DNA of 64,000 bases from Dokdonella_A sp963758365. Lineage in GTDB: Bacteria > Pseudomonadota > Gammaproteobacteria > Xanthomonadales > Rhodanobacteraceae. A model generated the notes under the pieces. It was not told the DNA's origin and searched no databases. It saw nothing but the letters and a program-made list of their open reading frames with translations. The stretch is from positions 1,922,001 to 1,986,000 of the forward strand of contig CAVWVB010000001.1 of NCBI GenBank assembly GCA_963758365.1. The letters run 5' to 3'. This document shows positions 9,001-17,429 of this stretch, one piece after another. A program made the position numbers and the translations under genes. Numbering within the stretch: position 1 is the first letter of the stretch; each line of letters opens with the position of its first letter.

Positions 9001-9083
9001 TGCTCGCCACGCGACGCGCGCGCGGCGAGTCGACGCACCCGTACTACTGGGCGGCCTTCATCGCGAGCGGTGACTGGCGCTGA
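6042..9083 (+). CDS. Exported TPR-CHAT domain protein (putative caspase-like protease)
   Basis: 1013 residues. The ATG at 6042 has GGAGG about 7 nt upstream and gives a signal peptide (about 1-27, ending AFAA). Residues about 50-480 are alpha-helical TPR-like repeats (for example ALGLYEQAEPVF, DAANALYQRALDIA). The C-terminal ~250 residues form a CHAT domain, a caspase-clan fold. Both catalytic positions are present: His841 in ILHFGTHG and Cys918 in VLAACATATG, followed by GLARAFRLAGA and SLWPVDD. CHAT proteases cleave target proteins; in type III-E CRISPR a TPR-CHAT protease controls a pathway that involves an ECF sigma factor, though no Cas genes occur here. Third gene of the sigma-kinase-CHAT unit. 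A periplasmic location is predicted from the signal peptide; substrate unknown. Confidence 0.88.
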   Translation: MRIRIEYLRAVLLAACVAAAAPTAFAASDSADALLARGACAEAQHAAAQTLAVAEAARDELAVAEALALRSRIALDCQRADTPGLDDWLARELALRTRFSASDSAAAAEVKLQQARAQLQRYRFDEALAALQELDRDAVRKKWPPILRARIANQLATLHNLRLDAALVLPASDRAIELARAAHDDESLMLGLKNRGLALIRLRRGGDALPSIADAERIARARHGAQSRQLVDILRARAKAARESGDHGAAIDTLEQALAIQRAQAAPDQRDIAMTLLVLGQSLKISGDKPRAGQVYAQALAADQLDPDPSGRTRAVILHGLANLERDLGHDQRALGLYEQAEPVFARTFGAQSSALAQVLNNHANAEANLGHLDAANALYQRALDIARASRSIDPADYLPQANLSMVQMWQRRYADAENGFREALARQQHVSAGSETSTLFASMGLASSLWGQLRFDAAFDQAARAEQTRQAALRLASSHLGERQALNLQEYLRPTMDLVVAIAVASGKARHLERAWELDMAARDQLTTIRAQRLAAARASTDPQLAALWQNWRDASASLARSELAGANAARQRDAQVRLDRAERALARATPLAGALASSRIDFAALRASLPAGNSLILFTTSQQRIAADFASNEAEQRSSDLYAFVLPSADAPVRAVRLGELDSITRDIDAWSAALSDRSVALARVNERGRALRERLWRPLANAGAGTHWLLLPTAALYRVAWAAFPDGDGYLADRGLRAHVLNHERELKSSYASDRAPQLLAIADPALKQASLPAASRRCADELAALPGARRESAALDRLWHAQFGDAAKSTVLTGADATETRFRADAGTADILHFGTHGISLAADCNDREGALAERGFTLAADSPLDGAMPALAPAALLLAPGTTGGSDDDGVLSAEEIAALDLSHARWAVLAACATATGTSHRYEGLFGLARAFRLAGAHTVLTSLWPVDDAATAEWTQALYSARIERGLDTAAAMAVAQRSVLATRRARGESTHPYYWAAFIASGDWR

Positions 9084-9092
9084 GCGGAGGCG

Positions 9093-10433
9093 TCAAGGGT
9101 CTTCGCTCAATCGTGGTTCGAAGCCGTCCGCGAAGATGATGTCGGAATATTCGAAGGCTCCGATGTCGGCGAGCAGTCCGAACACGCGCGGATGTCCGCG
9201 CCCGCGCTGGTCGGTGACCAGGGAAAACGAATTCGCACCGGCGCTGATCGCCGGACTGCCGGCTGACAAGGCCAGCGTTTCGGTCGGCCCCCCGTTGTCG
9301 GCGAGCGGGAGCAGCATCGGCTCGACCATCAGCGTGCCGGGCTGCAGGGCCAGCATCGAGTACAGGACGAGATTGTGCCCGCCGGTGCCGCTGACCGTGG
9401 TGCCCGCTGTGCCGCCGATGTCACCCTCGGTCACACCCATTCGATTGTTCGCAATGATCGTGCTGTCAATGGTCAATTCTGCGTTCAGGTCGAGCTGAAT
9501 ACCGGTCGCATGCGTGAGGGCGCCGCCGACCCATTGTGGTTCGCTGTTGAACGCGATCGTGCTGTTGTAGACGCGCAGCGAACGCTCGCTGCGGATACCA
9601 CCGATCCGCACACTGGCCGAGTTGCCGGCGATCGTGCTGTTCACGATCAGCGGCAGAACCGGAAACGTCAGATTCTGACCCGGCAGATCGAGGCCGCCGG
9701 CGAATTCGGCGCGGTTGCCGGAAACCGTCGAGCCGTTGATCGCCGTGTGTTCGCCTGACTCGATGAACAATCCGCCGCCCGAACTGAAGCCGGTAGCGAC
9801 CGGGAATGTTCGAGCAATGTTGTCGCTGACGCGGCTCATGTCGGCTCGCAGGAGGATGCCAGCGTAGGCGCCACCGCCACGCGCTGTTCCGCCGGCTGAT
9901 TCGGCTACGCAGTCGCTGATGCTCGTGAACTGCATTTGCAGACCGCCCTCGGTGGCGACACCGCCACCGCGAGCGTCGCCGGATGCCTTTGCGGTGCAGC
10001 CGGTCACGCGCACGTCGGTCAGAAAGACCTCCGCACCTGCATAGACACAGCCCCCTGCAGCCACGGCCTGGTCGAGCCTGCCGTTGCGCAGGGTCAGGCC
10101 CCTGATCGTCAGCCAGGTCGATGCCCCGCCCGCGATCACACGATCCATGCCACCCGCGTCGATCGCCAGCGCGTTCGCGCCCGGGCCGACGACGGTCAGT
10201 TCGGCGAGTGCAGTCGTAATCGCACCACTGGCAAGAGCGATCGTGCCGCAGGTCAGTCCACCAAGGTCGATCGTGTCACCGCTGGCGGCATTCGCGACGG
10301 CCTCGCGCAGGCTGCCTGGGCCGCTGTCATCGCAATTCATGACGGCAAGCGGAGCCGCCTGCACAGCCGTGTGCAGCGCTAACGCGCCGAACAGGACGAA
10401 AGCGAGTGCACGTGCAAGCAGGGCGATTTTCAC
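9093..10433 (-). CDS. Secreted parallel beta-helix protein, choice-of-anchor Q type, GFE tail
   Basis: 446 residues from a GTG at 10433 with AGAGGGA about 6 nt upstream; an open frame extends further up but lacks a ribosome site and would bury the signal peptide (about 1-27, ending AVQAA). The N-terminus carries the CSLREA-like GPGSLREAVANAASGDTIDL. A right-handed beta-helix follows, with repeated NSTI/NRAEFAGG-type rungs. The end matches the choice-of-anchor Q pattern (LADNGGPTETLALSAGSPAI, then TDQRG and DIGAFE). NCBI named that family because its members end in different sorting signals. Here the ending is SDIIFADGFEPRLSEDP, the shared tail described under findings. Converges with the CHAT gene (9 nt). 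Exact role unknown. Confidence 0.85.
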   Translation of the reverse strand: MKIALLARALAFVLFGALALHTAVQAAPLAVMNCDDSGPGSLREAVANAASGDTIDLGGLTCGTIALASGAITTALAELTVVGPGANALAIDAGGMDRVIAGGASTWLTIRGLTLRNGRLDQAVAAGGCVYAGAEVFLTDVRVTGCTAKASGDARGGGVATEGGLQMQFTSISDCVAESAGGTARGGGAYAGILLRADMSRVSDNIARTFPVATGFSSGGGLFIESGEHTAINGSTVSGNRAEFAGGLDLPGQNLTFPVLPLIVNSTIAGNSASVRIGGIRSERSLRVYNSTIAFNSEPQWVGGALTHATGIQLDLNAELTIDSTIIANNRMGVTEGDIGGTAGTTVSGTGGHNLVLYSMLALQPGTLMVEPMLLPLADNGGPTETLALSAGSPAISAGANSFSLVTDQRGRGHPRVFGLLADIGAFEYSDIIFADGFEPRLSEDP

Positions 10434-10705
10434 GAGCCGTCCCTCTGGTACCTGTCGCTGGTCAGGCGGGCGAACGCATCCGTTGCTGAGTCCGAGCCTG
10501 CGATCGCGCGCCGACGGAGAAAGTCGTCGGGGCTTCATGGGTTCTGGACGGTTCATCAGGAATTCCCTGGCGCCTTCCCCAGTGCAAACATCGGATGGCA
10601 CCCCTTCCGAACACGGCGGTTTTGCTGCGCAGGGATCGTCCTGATGTTCGGCAGGCCTGCTTTCGCGTGTTCATCGGGTTTGGCTCATCCCGATCGAGGA
10701 CTCGC

Positions 10706-13147
10706 GTGCATACCAGGACATTCATCTTCGCGCTGCTTTGCATCGCATCGACGCGAGTCGTCGCCGCCGATTTCTGCGTACAGAACGACACCCAGCTCTC
10801 GACCGCCCTGGCTTTTATTGGATTCGCAGGCGGACCCAACCGCATCCTGCTCGGCGCTGGCAAGACCTTGCACCTCGCCAATACGGTCCTCGATAACGAC
10901 CAGAATCCGTACTACGCGAGCCAGTTGACGATCGCCGGCGGCTACGACGCGACCTGCAGCGTCCAGGCCACGCAGGATGCGGCGAGCAGCGTGCTCGATG
11001 GCACCGGCTTGCACGCACACCCCTCAGTCCACGTCGACAGCACCTTTGCCCTGAACACACTGACGATCGCTCATCTCGCCGTGCCATTTTCGTTCTCTGT
11101 CTACGGCGACAGTGCCCGCCTGCGCGTTCAGCACGTTCGCGTAGTCGACGGTGGCGCGATCGGCCTGAGTGCCGGTGACGGTGACGATGCGCGCATCACA
11201 GTTTCGGACAGCGTGTTTGCGCGCATGGGCGGTGACACTTACGACTGGGCACTCAACCTTGCCGCGAGCGGCGACGGCGCCCACATCGACCTCCTCAACA
11301 CCACGGTCACGGCGAGCTCACGCAACGGCGTCCGTATCTACAATCCGCAAGGCATCAGCTCGCTCTACAACAACATCCTGTATGGCAACGCGCCGGGCTT
11401 CGTCGACCTCGACCAGAACGAAGCCGTCTGGGCGTTCAACAATACGATCGGGTCGCACGACGGCGGGTTCATCGCCGGCTCCCTGAACAATCTCGCGACC
11501 AACCCGCTGTTCGTCTCGGCGACCGACTACAACCTGCAATTCACTTCGCCCGCTCGCGACAGCGGTACGTCGGCGGTTCCGGGCGGGTTGTCAGCCTACG
11601 ACGTCGAGGGCGGCGTGCGCGTCGTCGGTCCGACGGTCGACCGTGGGGCCTACGAGAACGACGCCTCGGGCGCCACCGTCCTGCTGGTCACCAATACGAA
11701 TGATGCCGGCGCGGGCTCGCTGCGCCAGGCGATCCTCGATTCGAATGCGAATCCCGTGTTCAACATCATCGGTTTCAACATTTCCGGCGCCTGCCCGCGA
11801 ACGATCGCCGTCAATACCGAGCTGCCCGCGATCACCGATGCCGTCTCGATCCGCGGCTACACGCAGCCGGGCTCCAGCCCGAATGGCAGCGGCTTGATCG
11901 ACAACGCGACGCTCTGCGTCGAACTGGTCGAGGCCAGCGGACACACCGTCACCAACGGCCTGCACTTCGCGCCGGCCGCCGTGGCCAGCGCCTTTGATGT
12001 GTCGGGCCTCGCGATCGGCGGATTCAGCACTGGCATCTTCATCGACGATACGAATGCAGGCACCGGCGTCGGCTATTCGATCTGGGGCAATTTCATTGGT
12101 CTCGCCGCGAACGGCAGCACGCTGCGCGCGAACACCTTTGCGGGCATCGACGTGCGCGGCCGCATCTATGGCACCGTCGGTGGCGACGATAACGCGCAGC
12201 GCAACGTGATCGCGGGTGCCCTCGCCGGCGTGCGCATCGCCACCGAGGCGACCAACTGGATCACCAACAACTTCATCGGCACCACGGCCGGAGGTGGAAC
12301 GGCGCGGCCGAACGCAGGTGGCGTGGTCCTGCTGTCGCCTTTCAACTATGTGCAGGACAACGTGATCTCGGGCAACACGACGCTCGGCATCTCGATGAAC
12401 GGCGAGGCGGCGGCCAGCAACACGATTGAAGGCAACCGCATCGGCCTCAAGGCGTTCGCGGCCTGCGCACCGCCGTGCACACCGGACTACGCGCTCGGCA
12501 ATGGCCAATACGGCGTCTACATCACCGGCGGTGCAAACGGCACCATCGTCCGCGACAACACCATCGCCTACAACGGCAACGATGCCAATGACGCTGGCGT
12601 GCGCATCACCGGCGCCGGTTCGACGTCCAATTCCACCAGCGCGAATCGCATCTATGACAACGCCGGCCTCGGCATCGATATCGGCAGCGTCGGCATCGAC
12701 CCGATCGACAACGATGCGACAGATGACCACGCTTCCGCGAACGGTGGCCAGAACGCGCCGTACCTCTACCAGTCCACCGGCGGCCACCATTCCGGCAGCG
12801 TCGTCGGCCGCCTGAACACGCGCGATGGTGTGTACCACGTCGATTTCTACGCGTCCCCGGACTGCGATCCGAGCGGCCATGGCGAAGGTCGCTACTACCT
12901 CGGGAGATCCGACGTGTCGATCGGTAACGCGCCGCCGGGCGAAAACGGCCAAGTCAATTTCATCCTGCCGATTCAGGGCACGACGGATCTCGCCGGTATG
13001 GCGATCACCGCGGTCGCCATCGACAACACGTATGACAGCGATTGGAGCCGACCGGGCAACACGTCCGAATTCAGCAACTGCGTCACCCATCAGTTCATCG
13101 ATTACATCTTCATCGACGGCTTCGAGGACGAGGGAGAAGGTGGATGA
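10706..13147 (+). CDS. Secreted two-module parallel beta-helix protein (A+B fusion), GFE tail
   Basis: 813 residues from a GTG at 10706 (GAGGA 6 nt upstream) with a signal peptide VHTRTFIFALLCIASTRVVAA. It contains two modules. The N-terminal half resembles the FCV-type module of the genes at 16266, 20290 and 24326 (DFCVQNDTQLSTAL, closing with DRGAYEND near residue 315). The C-terminal half resembles the genes at 14701 and 18160 (NTNDAGAGSLRQAI, then FNISGACPRTI, VSIRGYTQPG, and rungs such as NVIAGALAG). It ends IFIDGFEDEGEGG. A fusion of two module types that otherwise occur separately nearby suggests module shuffling. Extracellular or surface role inferred; no catalytic site recognised. 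Confidence 0.82.
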   Translation: MHTRTFIFALLCIASTRVVAADFCVQNDTQLSTALAFIGFAGGPNRILLGAGKTLHLANTVLDNDQNPYYASQLTIAGGYDATCSVQATQDAASSVLDGTGLHAHPSVHVDSTFALNTLTIAHLAVPFSFSVYGDSARLRVQHVRVVDGGAIGLSAGDGDDARITVSDSVFARMGGDTYDWALNLAASGDGAHIDLLNTTVTASSRNGVRIYNPQGISSLYNNILYGNAPGFVDLDQNEAVWAFNNTIGSHDGGFIAGSLNNLATNPLFVSATDYNLQFTSPARDSGTSAVPGGLSAYDVEGGVRVVGPTVDRGAYENDASGATVLLVTNTNDAGAGSLRQAILDSNANPVFNIIGFNISGACPRTIAVNTELPAITDAVSIRGYTQPGSSPNGSGLIDNATLCVELVEASGHTVTNGLHFAPAAVASAFDVSGLAIGGFSTGIFIDDTNAGTGVGYSIWGNFIGLAANGSTLRANTFAGIDVRGRIYGTVGGDDNAQRNVIAGALAGVRIATEATNWITNNFIGTTAGGGTARPNAGGVVLLSPFNYVQDNVISGNTTLGISMNGEAAASNTIEGNRIGLKAFAACAPPCTPDYALGNGQYGVYITGGANGTIVRDNTIAYNGNDANDAGVRITGAGSTSNSTSANRIYDNAGLGIDIGSVGIDPIDNDATDDHASANGGQNAPYLYQSTGGHHSGSVVGRLNTRDGVYHVDFYASPDCDPSGHGEGRYYLGRSDVSIGNAPPGENGQVNFILPIQGTTDLAGMAITAVAIDNTYDSDWSRPGNTSEFSNCVTHQFIDYIFIDGFEDEGEGG

Positions 13148-14050
13148 CGACCACCGATGGCTCGGCCGTCGCACTCGATGGCATCTTGCCCGCGATCGGT
13201 TCGCCATTGGCGCAACCGTTCGGCGCCGCGGGCCAGATCGGCGTGGTCAACATCGGCTCAGTAACCGGCACCACGCTCGCCTGGGACCATACATTCAGCG
13301 GCGAGCAGGTCGGTTCCCTGTTCGGCTCCGTGCTGGCCATCGAGTACATCGACAGCGGCGGCGCGATACCCACGCGTACTACCTGCCTGGCCACGGGCTC
13401 ATCCGGCTACGTCAATTCCGGTTCCATCTCGATCGCGGGGCGCGCCTATCTGTTCCGTGACAAGACGAGTGACGACTGGGACCACCTACAGATCTTCGCG
13501 AACCCGCAAGCAGGTGTCGTCGACGCACTCGGCAGGGCTGTCGCAATCACTTTCGAGCAACCCGGCGGCGGCGTTGGTGGCGAAGGCTTGTTCGCAGTGG
13601 GTGCGCCAGGACGCGTGTTCAACGGCATCGCTTCGGGCACCGTGTAGATCTACCGCGCCGCGACGACCGACGGCACGTTCACGCCCGAGCAGGAAATCGG
13701 GCTCTCCGACGGCGCCGCGTTCGATCGGTCCGGCAGTGCGATCGCATTGTTGCCGACGACCCTGCTGATCGGCGCGAACGGTCGCGATGTCGATCCGGCA
13801 ACGGAAGCCGGTAGCGCGTACCGCTTTGACCGCGAACAGCTCGGACCGCAATGGAACTGGCCGCTCGAACAGATCCTGGTCCCGCGCAGTAACAACAGCG
13901 GCTTCGGTACGGCAGTTGATGGCAAGTCCGCGCGGAGCCGCAATCGGCGCACCGAACTCCGACACCGGCAGTGTGTCGACCTACCATTGCGACGGCATCT
14001 TGATCAACGGATTCGACGACGAGAACGGCGTGTTGTGCGATCGCTTCTGA
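13144..14050 (+). pseudogene. FG-GAP repeat protein, broken by a stop and a frameshift; carries a GFD tail
   Basis: The frame opens at an ATG (13144) overlapping the stop of the previous gene (ATGA) but has no signal peptide, so the 5' end is probably missing. It encodes FG-GAP-like propeller blades (LFGSVLAIEY, LGRAVAITFE then LFAVGAPG, FDRSGSAIALL then LLIGANG). An in-frame TAG stands at 13645-13647 where YIYRAATTDG would continue. Near 13920-13935 a 1-nt shift separates FGTAVDGKSA from RGAAIGAPNSDTGS. Past it the frame ends with CDGILINGFDDENG, another copy of the shared tail, then VLCDRF and a stop. Two independent lesions make sequencing error less likely but do not exclude it. FG-GAP proteins are usually secreted or surface exposed. 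Confidence 0.7.
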
Positions 14051-14148
14051 AACGTGCTGCGCCTCGCCGCGCTGTTCGGTTCTGCGACCGGGCGGTGTTC
14101 TACCAGCCAAGGCTTGTTCATCAGAAGTCGCTACCAGCGAGGCAAATC

Positions 14149-14598
14149 ATGGTCAAGAAGATTCTGCTCGCCTGCAGCCTGCTGCTGTTTTCTACGGTGT
14201 CGTACGCCGCGCAGCCGGTTGAGGGTACCTACGAAGTCCACGGCAAGAACGCGAAGCTGAACTACGCGTACGCGAAGAAGGGGACGTTCCTCGACAAGCC
14301 GGTCACGGTGCTCGTGCTCAGCGAGAAGGATCCGGCCAAGGCCGGCGATTTCAATGTCGATGCCGGAGGTCTCGGCGACGCGATCGAACTGACGCTCTCG
14401 GAGCATGACGGCGCCTTCGAGATCGAGAACAGCGTGTTCCATCACGCCGCGTTTCCCGGTGCCAGCGGCCGCTTCCTGGTCAGCGCCGAGGACATGCAGG
14501 CCGCGAACGGCGAGATCAGCGGCCACCTCGTGAGCGACACGTTCGCAGAGGCCGTTGAGATGAAAGTGGACCTGCGCTTCCACGCCAAGCAGCCATAG
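14149..14598 (+). CDS. Small exported protein, paralogue of 17430 gene, unknown function
   Basis: 149 residues, starting at ATG 14149 (GAGG about 7 nt upstream) with a clear signal peptide (MVKKILLACSLLLFSTVSYAA). The mature part is a predicted beta-rich domain. Its layout (GKNAKLNYAYA near the start, VSAEDMQAANGEISGHLVSD near the end) matches that of the 193-residue protein at 17430 and the relic at 19966. I do not recognise a named family. It lies inside the beta-helix cluster, between the FG-GAP pseudogene and the next beta-helix gene. No GFE tail, cysteine pair or catalytic motif is visible. Probably periplasmic or secreted. Confidence 0.75.
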   Translation: MVKKILLACSLLLFSTVSYAAQPVEGTYEVHGKNAKLNYAYAKKGTFLDKPVTVLVLSEKDPAKAGDFNVDAGGLGDAIELTLSEHDGAFEIENSVFHHAAFPGASGRFLVSAEDMQAANGEISGHLVSDTFAEAVEMKVDLRFHAKQP

Positions 14599-14700
14599 CG
14601 CGTGCCGTTTTCCGGCAGGTCAGCACGCGGCTTGATCCATCGTCAGCGCGATCGGCGTGCTGTGCGACCGCTTCCGAGGCGGCGAACCGGAGATTCCTGC

Positions 14701-16269
14701 ATGAACCCGACGGAACCGCTCATGTCCAGACAAAAGCCCACGATGCTGTGCATCGCGCCGATCCTGCTCTCGATGGTGCTGGCCACGTCGGCAACAGTGC
14801 CGGCGCTGGCCGCCGACACGATCGTCATCGTCACGACCGTTGGCGACCTCGGCGGCTCGTGCCCCGGCGCGAACTGCACTCTGCGCGCCGCGATCGAATA
14901 CGCCAACGCCAGCCCGGACCTCGACCAGATCATCGGCTTCAATATTTCCGGCGCCTGCCCGCGGACGATCGAGGTCTTCAGCGACCTGCCGACCATCGGC
15001 GACTCGCTGTCGATCCGCGGCTACACGCAGCTCGGCGCCGCGCCGAATACGCTGCAAACGGGCGACGACGCAACGTTGTGCATCCAGTTGCAACCCGCAT
15101 CGGGCAGCTCCAGCGTCGTCAACGGGTTGCGCTTCGCTCCCGCCGACATCGCGGACACGCTCGATGTGTCGGGCCTCGCGATCGGCGGCTTCGACACCGG
15201 CATCCTCGTCACCGAAGGCCATTTCACCCTCCACGGCAACTTCATCGGCCTCTCCGCCGACGGTAGTACGCAACATGTCAATCATTACAATGGCATCGAA
15301 GCGCAGAACAACAGCTTGCGAACCGGCGAGCGACTCATCGGCGGACCCGATGCGGGCGATCGCAACGTGATTTCAGGCAACGGCACCGGCGTTTCGATCG
15401 TCGGCGGTCAGACCAACATCACCGTCCGCAACAATTACATCGGCACCGACCGGAGTGGAACCGTGGCCCTCGCCAATTCACTCGGCGTATACATCTACGG
15501 TCTTTCCAACGGCATCGACCAGAACGTCATCTCGGGCAACCTCGACGAAGGCGTGAGACTCGACTCCGATGTCGGCAGCGCCAACTCTATTTCCCGCAAT
15601 CACATCGGACTGAAGGCATTCGCGACCTGCGTGCCGTCGCCATGCGTGCCCACCTATGCGCTCGGCAATGGTGGCAACGGCGTTGCCGCACTCAATGGAG
15701 CCGCCGGAAACTCGATCGCCACCAATGAGATCGCGTGGAACGGCGGCGACGGCATATCGCTGCCGAGTGCCGGCCAGCAGAACTCAATCGTCGCTAACTC
15801 GATGCACGACAATGCCGGACTCGGCATTGATCTGGGTAGCGATGGCGTCACCGCGAACGACAACGATGCGACCGCGCCAGCCGGCGCACCGAACCGCCTG
15901 CTCAACTTCCCGGTGCTCAGCGACGCCGGCGGCAACGATGCCGGCGGCAACGTGAGTGGATTCCTCGAAAGCACGAACGGCACCTACACGATCGACGTGT
16001 ACGCCGACACCCTGCCCGATCCGAGCCTGCACGGCGAAGGCCGCGACTACCTCGGCTCGGGCGAGATCACCATCTCGAACGCGCCCGCCGGCAACAACGG
16101 CCTGGCGTCGTTCACGCTGCCGATTTCCTCGACCGACAGCCTGGCCGCCAAGCACATCAGCGCAACCGCGATGGATGCCAACAGCAACACCTCGGAATTC
16201 AGCGCTGGGGTCGTCTATGCGCTCGATGACTTGATCTTCGCCAACGGTTTCGAGCTGTCGCCGCCGTGA
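14701..16269 (+). CDS. Secreted CSLREA-type parallel beta-helix protein, GFE tail
   Basis: 522 residues from ATG 14701; an ATG at 14722 is an alternative. Signal peptide to about residue 38 (ATVPALAA). Residues about 45-65 hold the CSLREA-like CTLRAAIEYANASPDLDQII, then FNISGACPRTIEVF and LSIRGYTQLG, nearly identical to the C-terminal half of the 10706 protein. The remainder is beta-helix rungs (NVISGNGTGVSIVGG, NVISGNLDEGVRL, NAGLGIDLGSDG). The last residues are DDLIFANGFELSPP. It overlaps the next gene by 4 nt (GTGA), so the pair is translationally coupled. Predicted extracellular or surface attached; function unknown. Confidence 0.85.
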   Translation: MNPTEPLMSRQKPTMLCIAPILLSMVLATSATVPALAADTIVIVTTVGDLGGSCPGANCTLRAAIEYANASPDLDQIIGFNISGACPRTIEVFSDLPTIGDSLSIRGYTQLGAAPNTLQTGDDATLCIQLQPASGSSSVVNGLRFAPADIADTLDVSGLAIGGFDTGILVTEGHFTLHGNFIGLSADGSTQHVNHYNGIEAQNNSLRTGERLIGGPDAGDRNVISGNGTGVSIVGGQTNITVRNNYIGTDRSGTVALANSLGVYIYGLSNGIDQNVISGNLDEGVRLDSDVGSANSISRNHIGLKAFATCVPSPCVPTYALGNGGNGVAALNGAAGNSIATNEIAWNGGDGISLPSAGQQNSIVANSMHDNAGLGIDLGSDGVTANDNDATAPAGAPNRLLNFPVLSDAGGNDAGGNVSGFLESTNGTYTIDVYADTLPDPSLHGEGRDYLGSGEITISNAPAGNNGLASFTLPISSTDSLAAKHISATAMDANSNTSEFSAGVVYALDDLIFANGFELSPP

Positions 16270-17357
16270 ATCGATTTCGCAAGCGGAACCCGTGCCGTGT
16301 CGCGGCGCCGTTCGTCGCCGCGATGCTGGTCTGCGGCGCATCGAACGCGGCAACGTTCTGCGTGAGTTCCGCGTCCGAACTGCAGGCCGCACTGAATGTC
16401 GCCGCCTCGAACAATCAGGGCGACGTGATCGAGCTGGTCGAGGGGACGTTTACGCTGTCGACGACGCTGACGCATGACTCCAGCGAGGTTCGCAACCTGT
16501 TTCTGATCGGCGGCTATGCTGCGGGCTGCACGGCGTTGGCCAGCGCGAGCGCGAAGTCGGTCATCGACGGCGGCGGTGCGCGGCCGTTGCTGGACCTGGC
16601 CGCGGCGGGCGACGTGGTGCTGTTGCGTCTGGTCTGGCAGAACGGCGTCGCGACCACGCAGCACAATGGCATGCTGATTTATCCTCCGAGCGGCAGCAGC
16701 GGCAGCCTGCGCATCCTGCAGAACGTGTTTCGCGACATCGATGGCTACGCCGATGCCAATACCGTCGTTCCGCCGGTCTATCTGGCGGCACGCGCCCAGC
16801 TCGAAATCGATGACAGCCTGTTCGCCGGCATTGCCAGCGCGTACCCGGGGCGCGCCGCGATCATCCTCGATGGTGGCACCGGGACAGGCAGCGACAGCTA
16901 TGGCGGCCGCTTCATCAACAATACATTGACCGGCAACCTCGTGCCGCATGCGAGCGGCGACAACGATGGTGCGCTGCGACTCAGCGGCACGCCCGATTCG
17001 TGGCTTGTCGCGAACAATATCCTGTGGGACAACGCGGCCGACTACGACCTGCAGTTGTCGTCGCACACCGCGCTCTATCACAACGACATCGGCACCTATC
17101 GCGGTACGCCGGTCGATGGCATCGGCAGCAACCCCGCGGTCGATCCCGCGTTCATCGACGCATCGAGCGGCGACTATCATCTACGCGCGGACAGCCCGCT
17201 GCTGAACGCCGGCCTGCATACGGTTCCGGGCGGAGTCTATTTATACGATCTCGACGGCAATCCGCGCATCGTGTTCGGCGAAGTCGATATCGGTGCGTAC
17301 GAAATACAGCAGTTGCCGGATCACGTCTTCATCGACGGCTTCGATCCCATCGAGTGA
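16266..17357 (+). CDS. Secreted FCV-type parallel beta-helix protein, GFD tail
   Basis: 363 residues from a GTG overlapping the previous stop by 4 nt. Signal peptide about 1-29 (ending GASNAA), then the module start ATFCVSSASELQAALNVAA, an NQGDVIELVEGTF block, VIDGGG and beta-helix rungs. It closes with LRADSPLLNAG, PRIVFGEVDIGAYEIQ and the tail DHVFIDGFDPIE. It is a close architectural relative of the genes at 20290 and 24326 and of the first half of the 10706 protein. Coupled to 14701, so the two modules that are fused in 10706 are adjacent, separate genes here. No enzymatic motif found. Confidence 0.84.
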   Translation: MNRFRKRNPCRVAAPFVAAMLVCGASNAATFCVSSASELQAALNVAASNNQGDVIELVEGTFTLSTTLTHDSSEVRNLFLIGGYAAGCTALASASAKSVIDGGGARPLLDLAAAGDVVLLRLVWQNGVATTQHNGMLIYPPSGSSGSLRILQNVFRDIDGYADANTVVPPVYLAARAQLEIDDSLFAGIASAYPGRAAIILDGGTGTGSDSYGGRFINNTLTGNLVPHASGDNDGALRLSGTPDSWLVANNILWDNAADYDLQLSSHTALYHNDIGTYRGTPVDGIGSNPAVDPAFIDASSGDYHLRADSPLLNAGLHTVPGGVYLYDLDGNPRIVFGEVDIGAYEIQQLPDHVFIDGFDPIE

Positions 17358-17429
17358 AATGCCGCCCGCGGCCTCGAGGTCCGATTTCGGGAACCGCGCG
17401 CACGTTCGAAACTCAACCTGGAGATCGTG

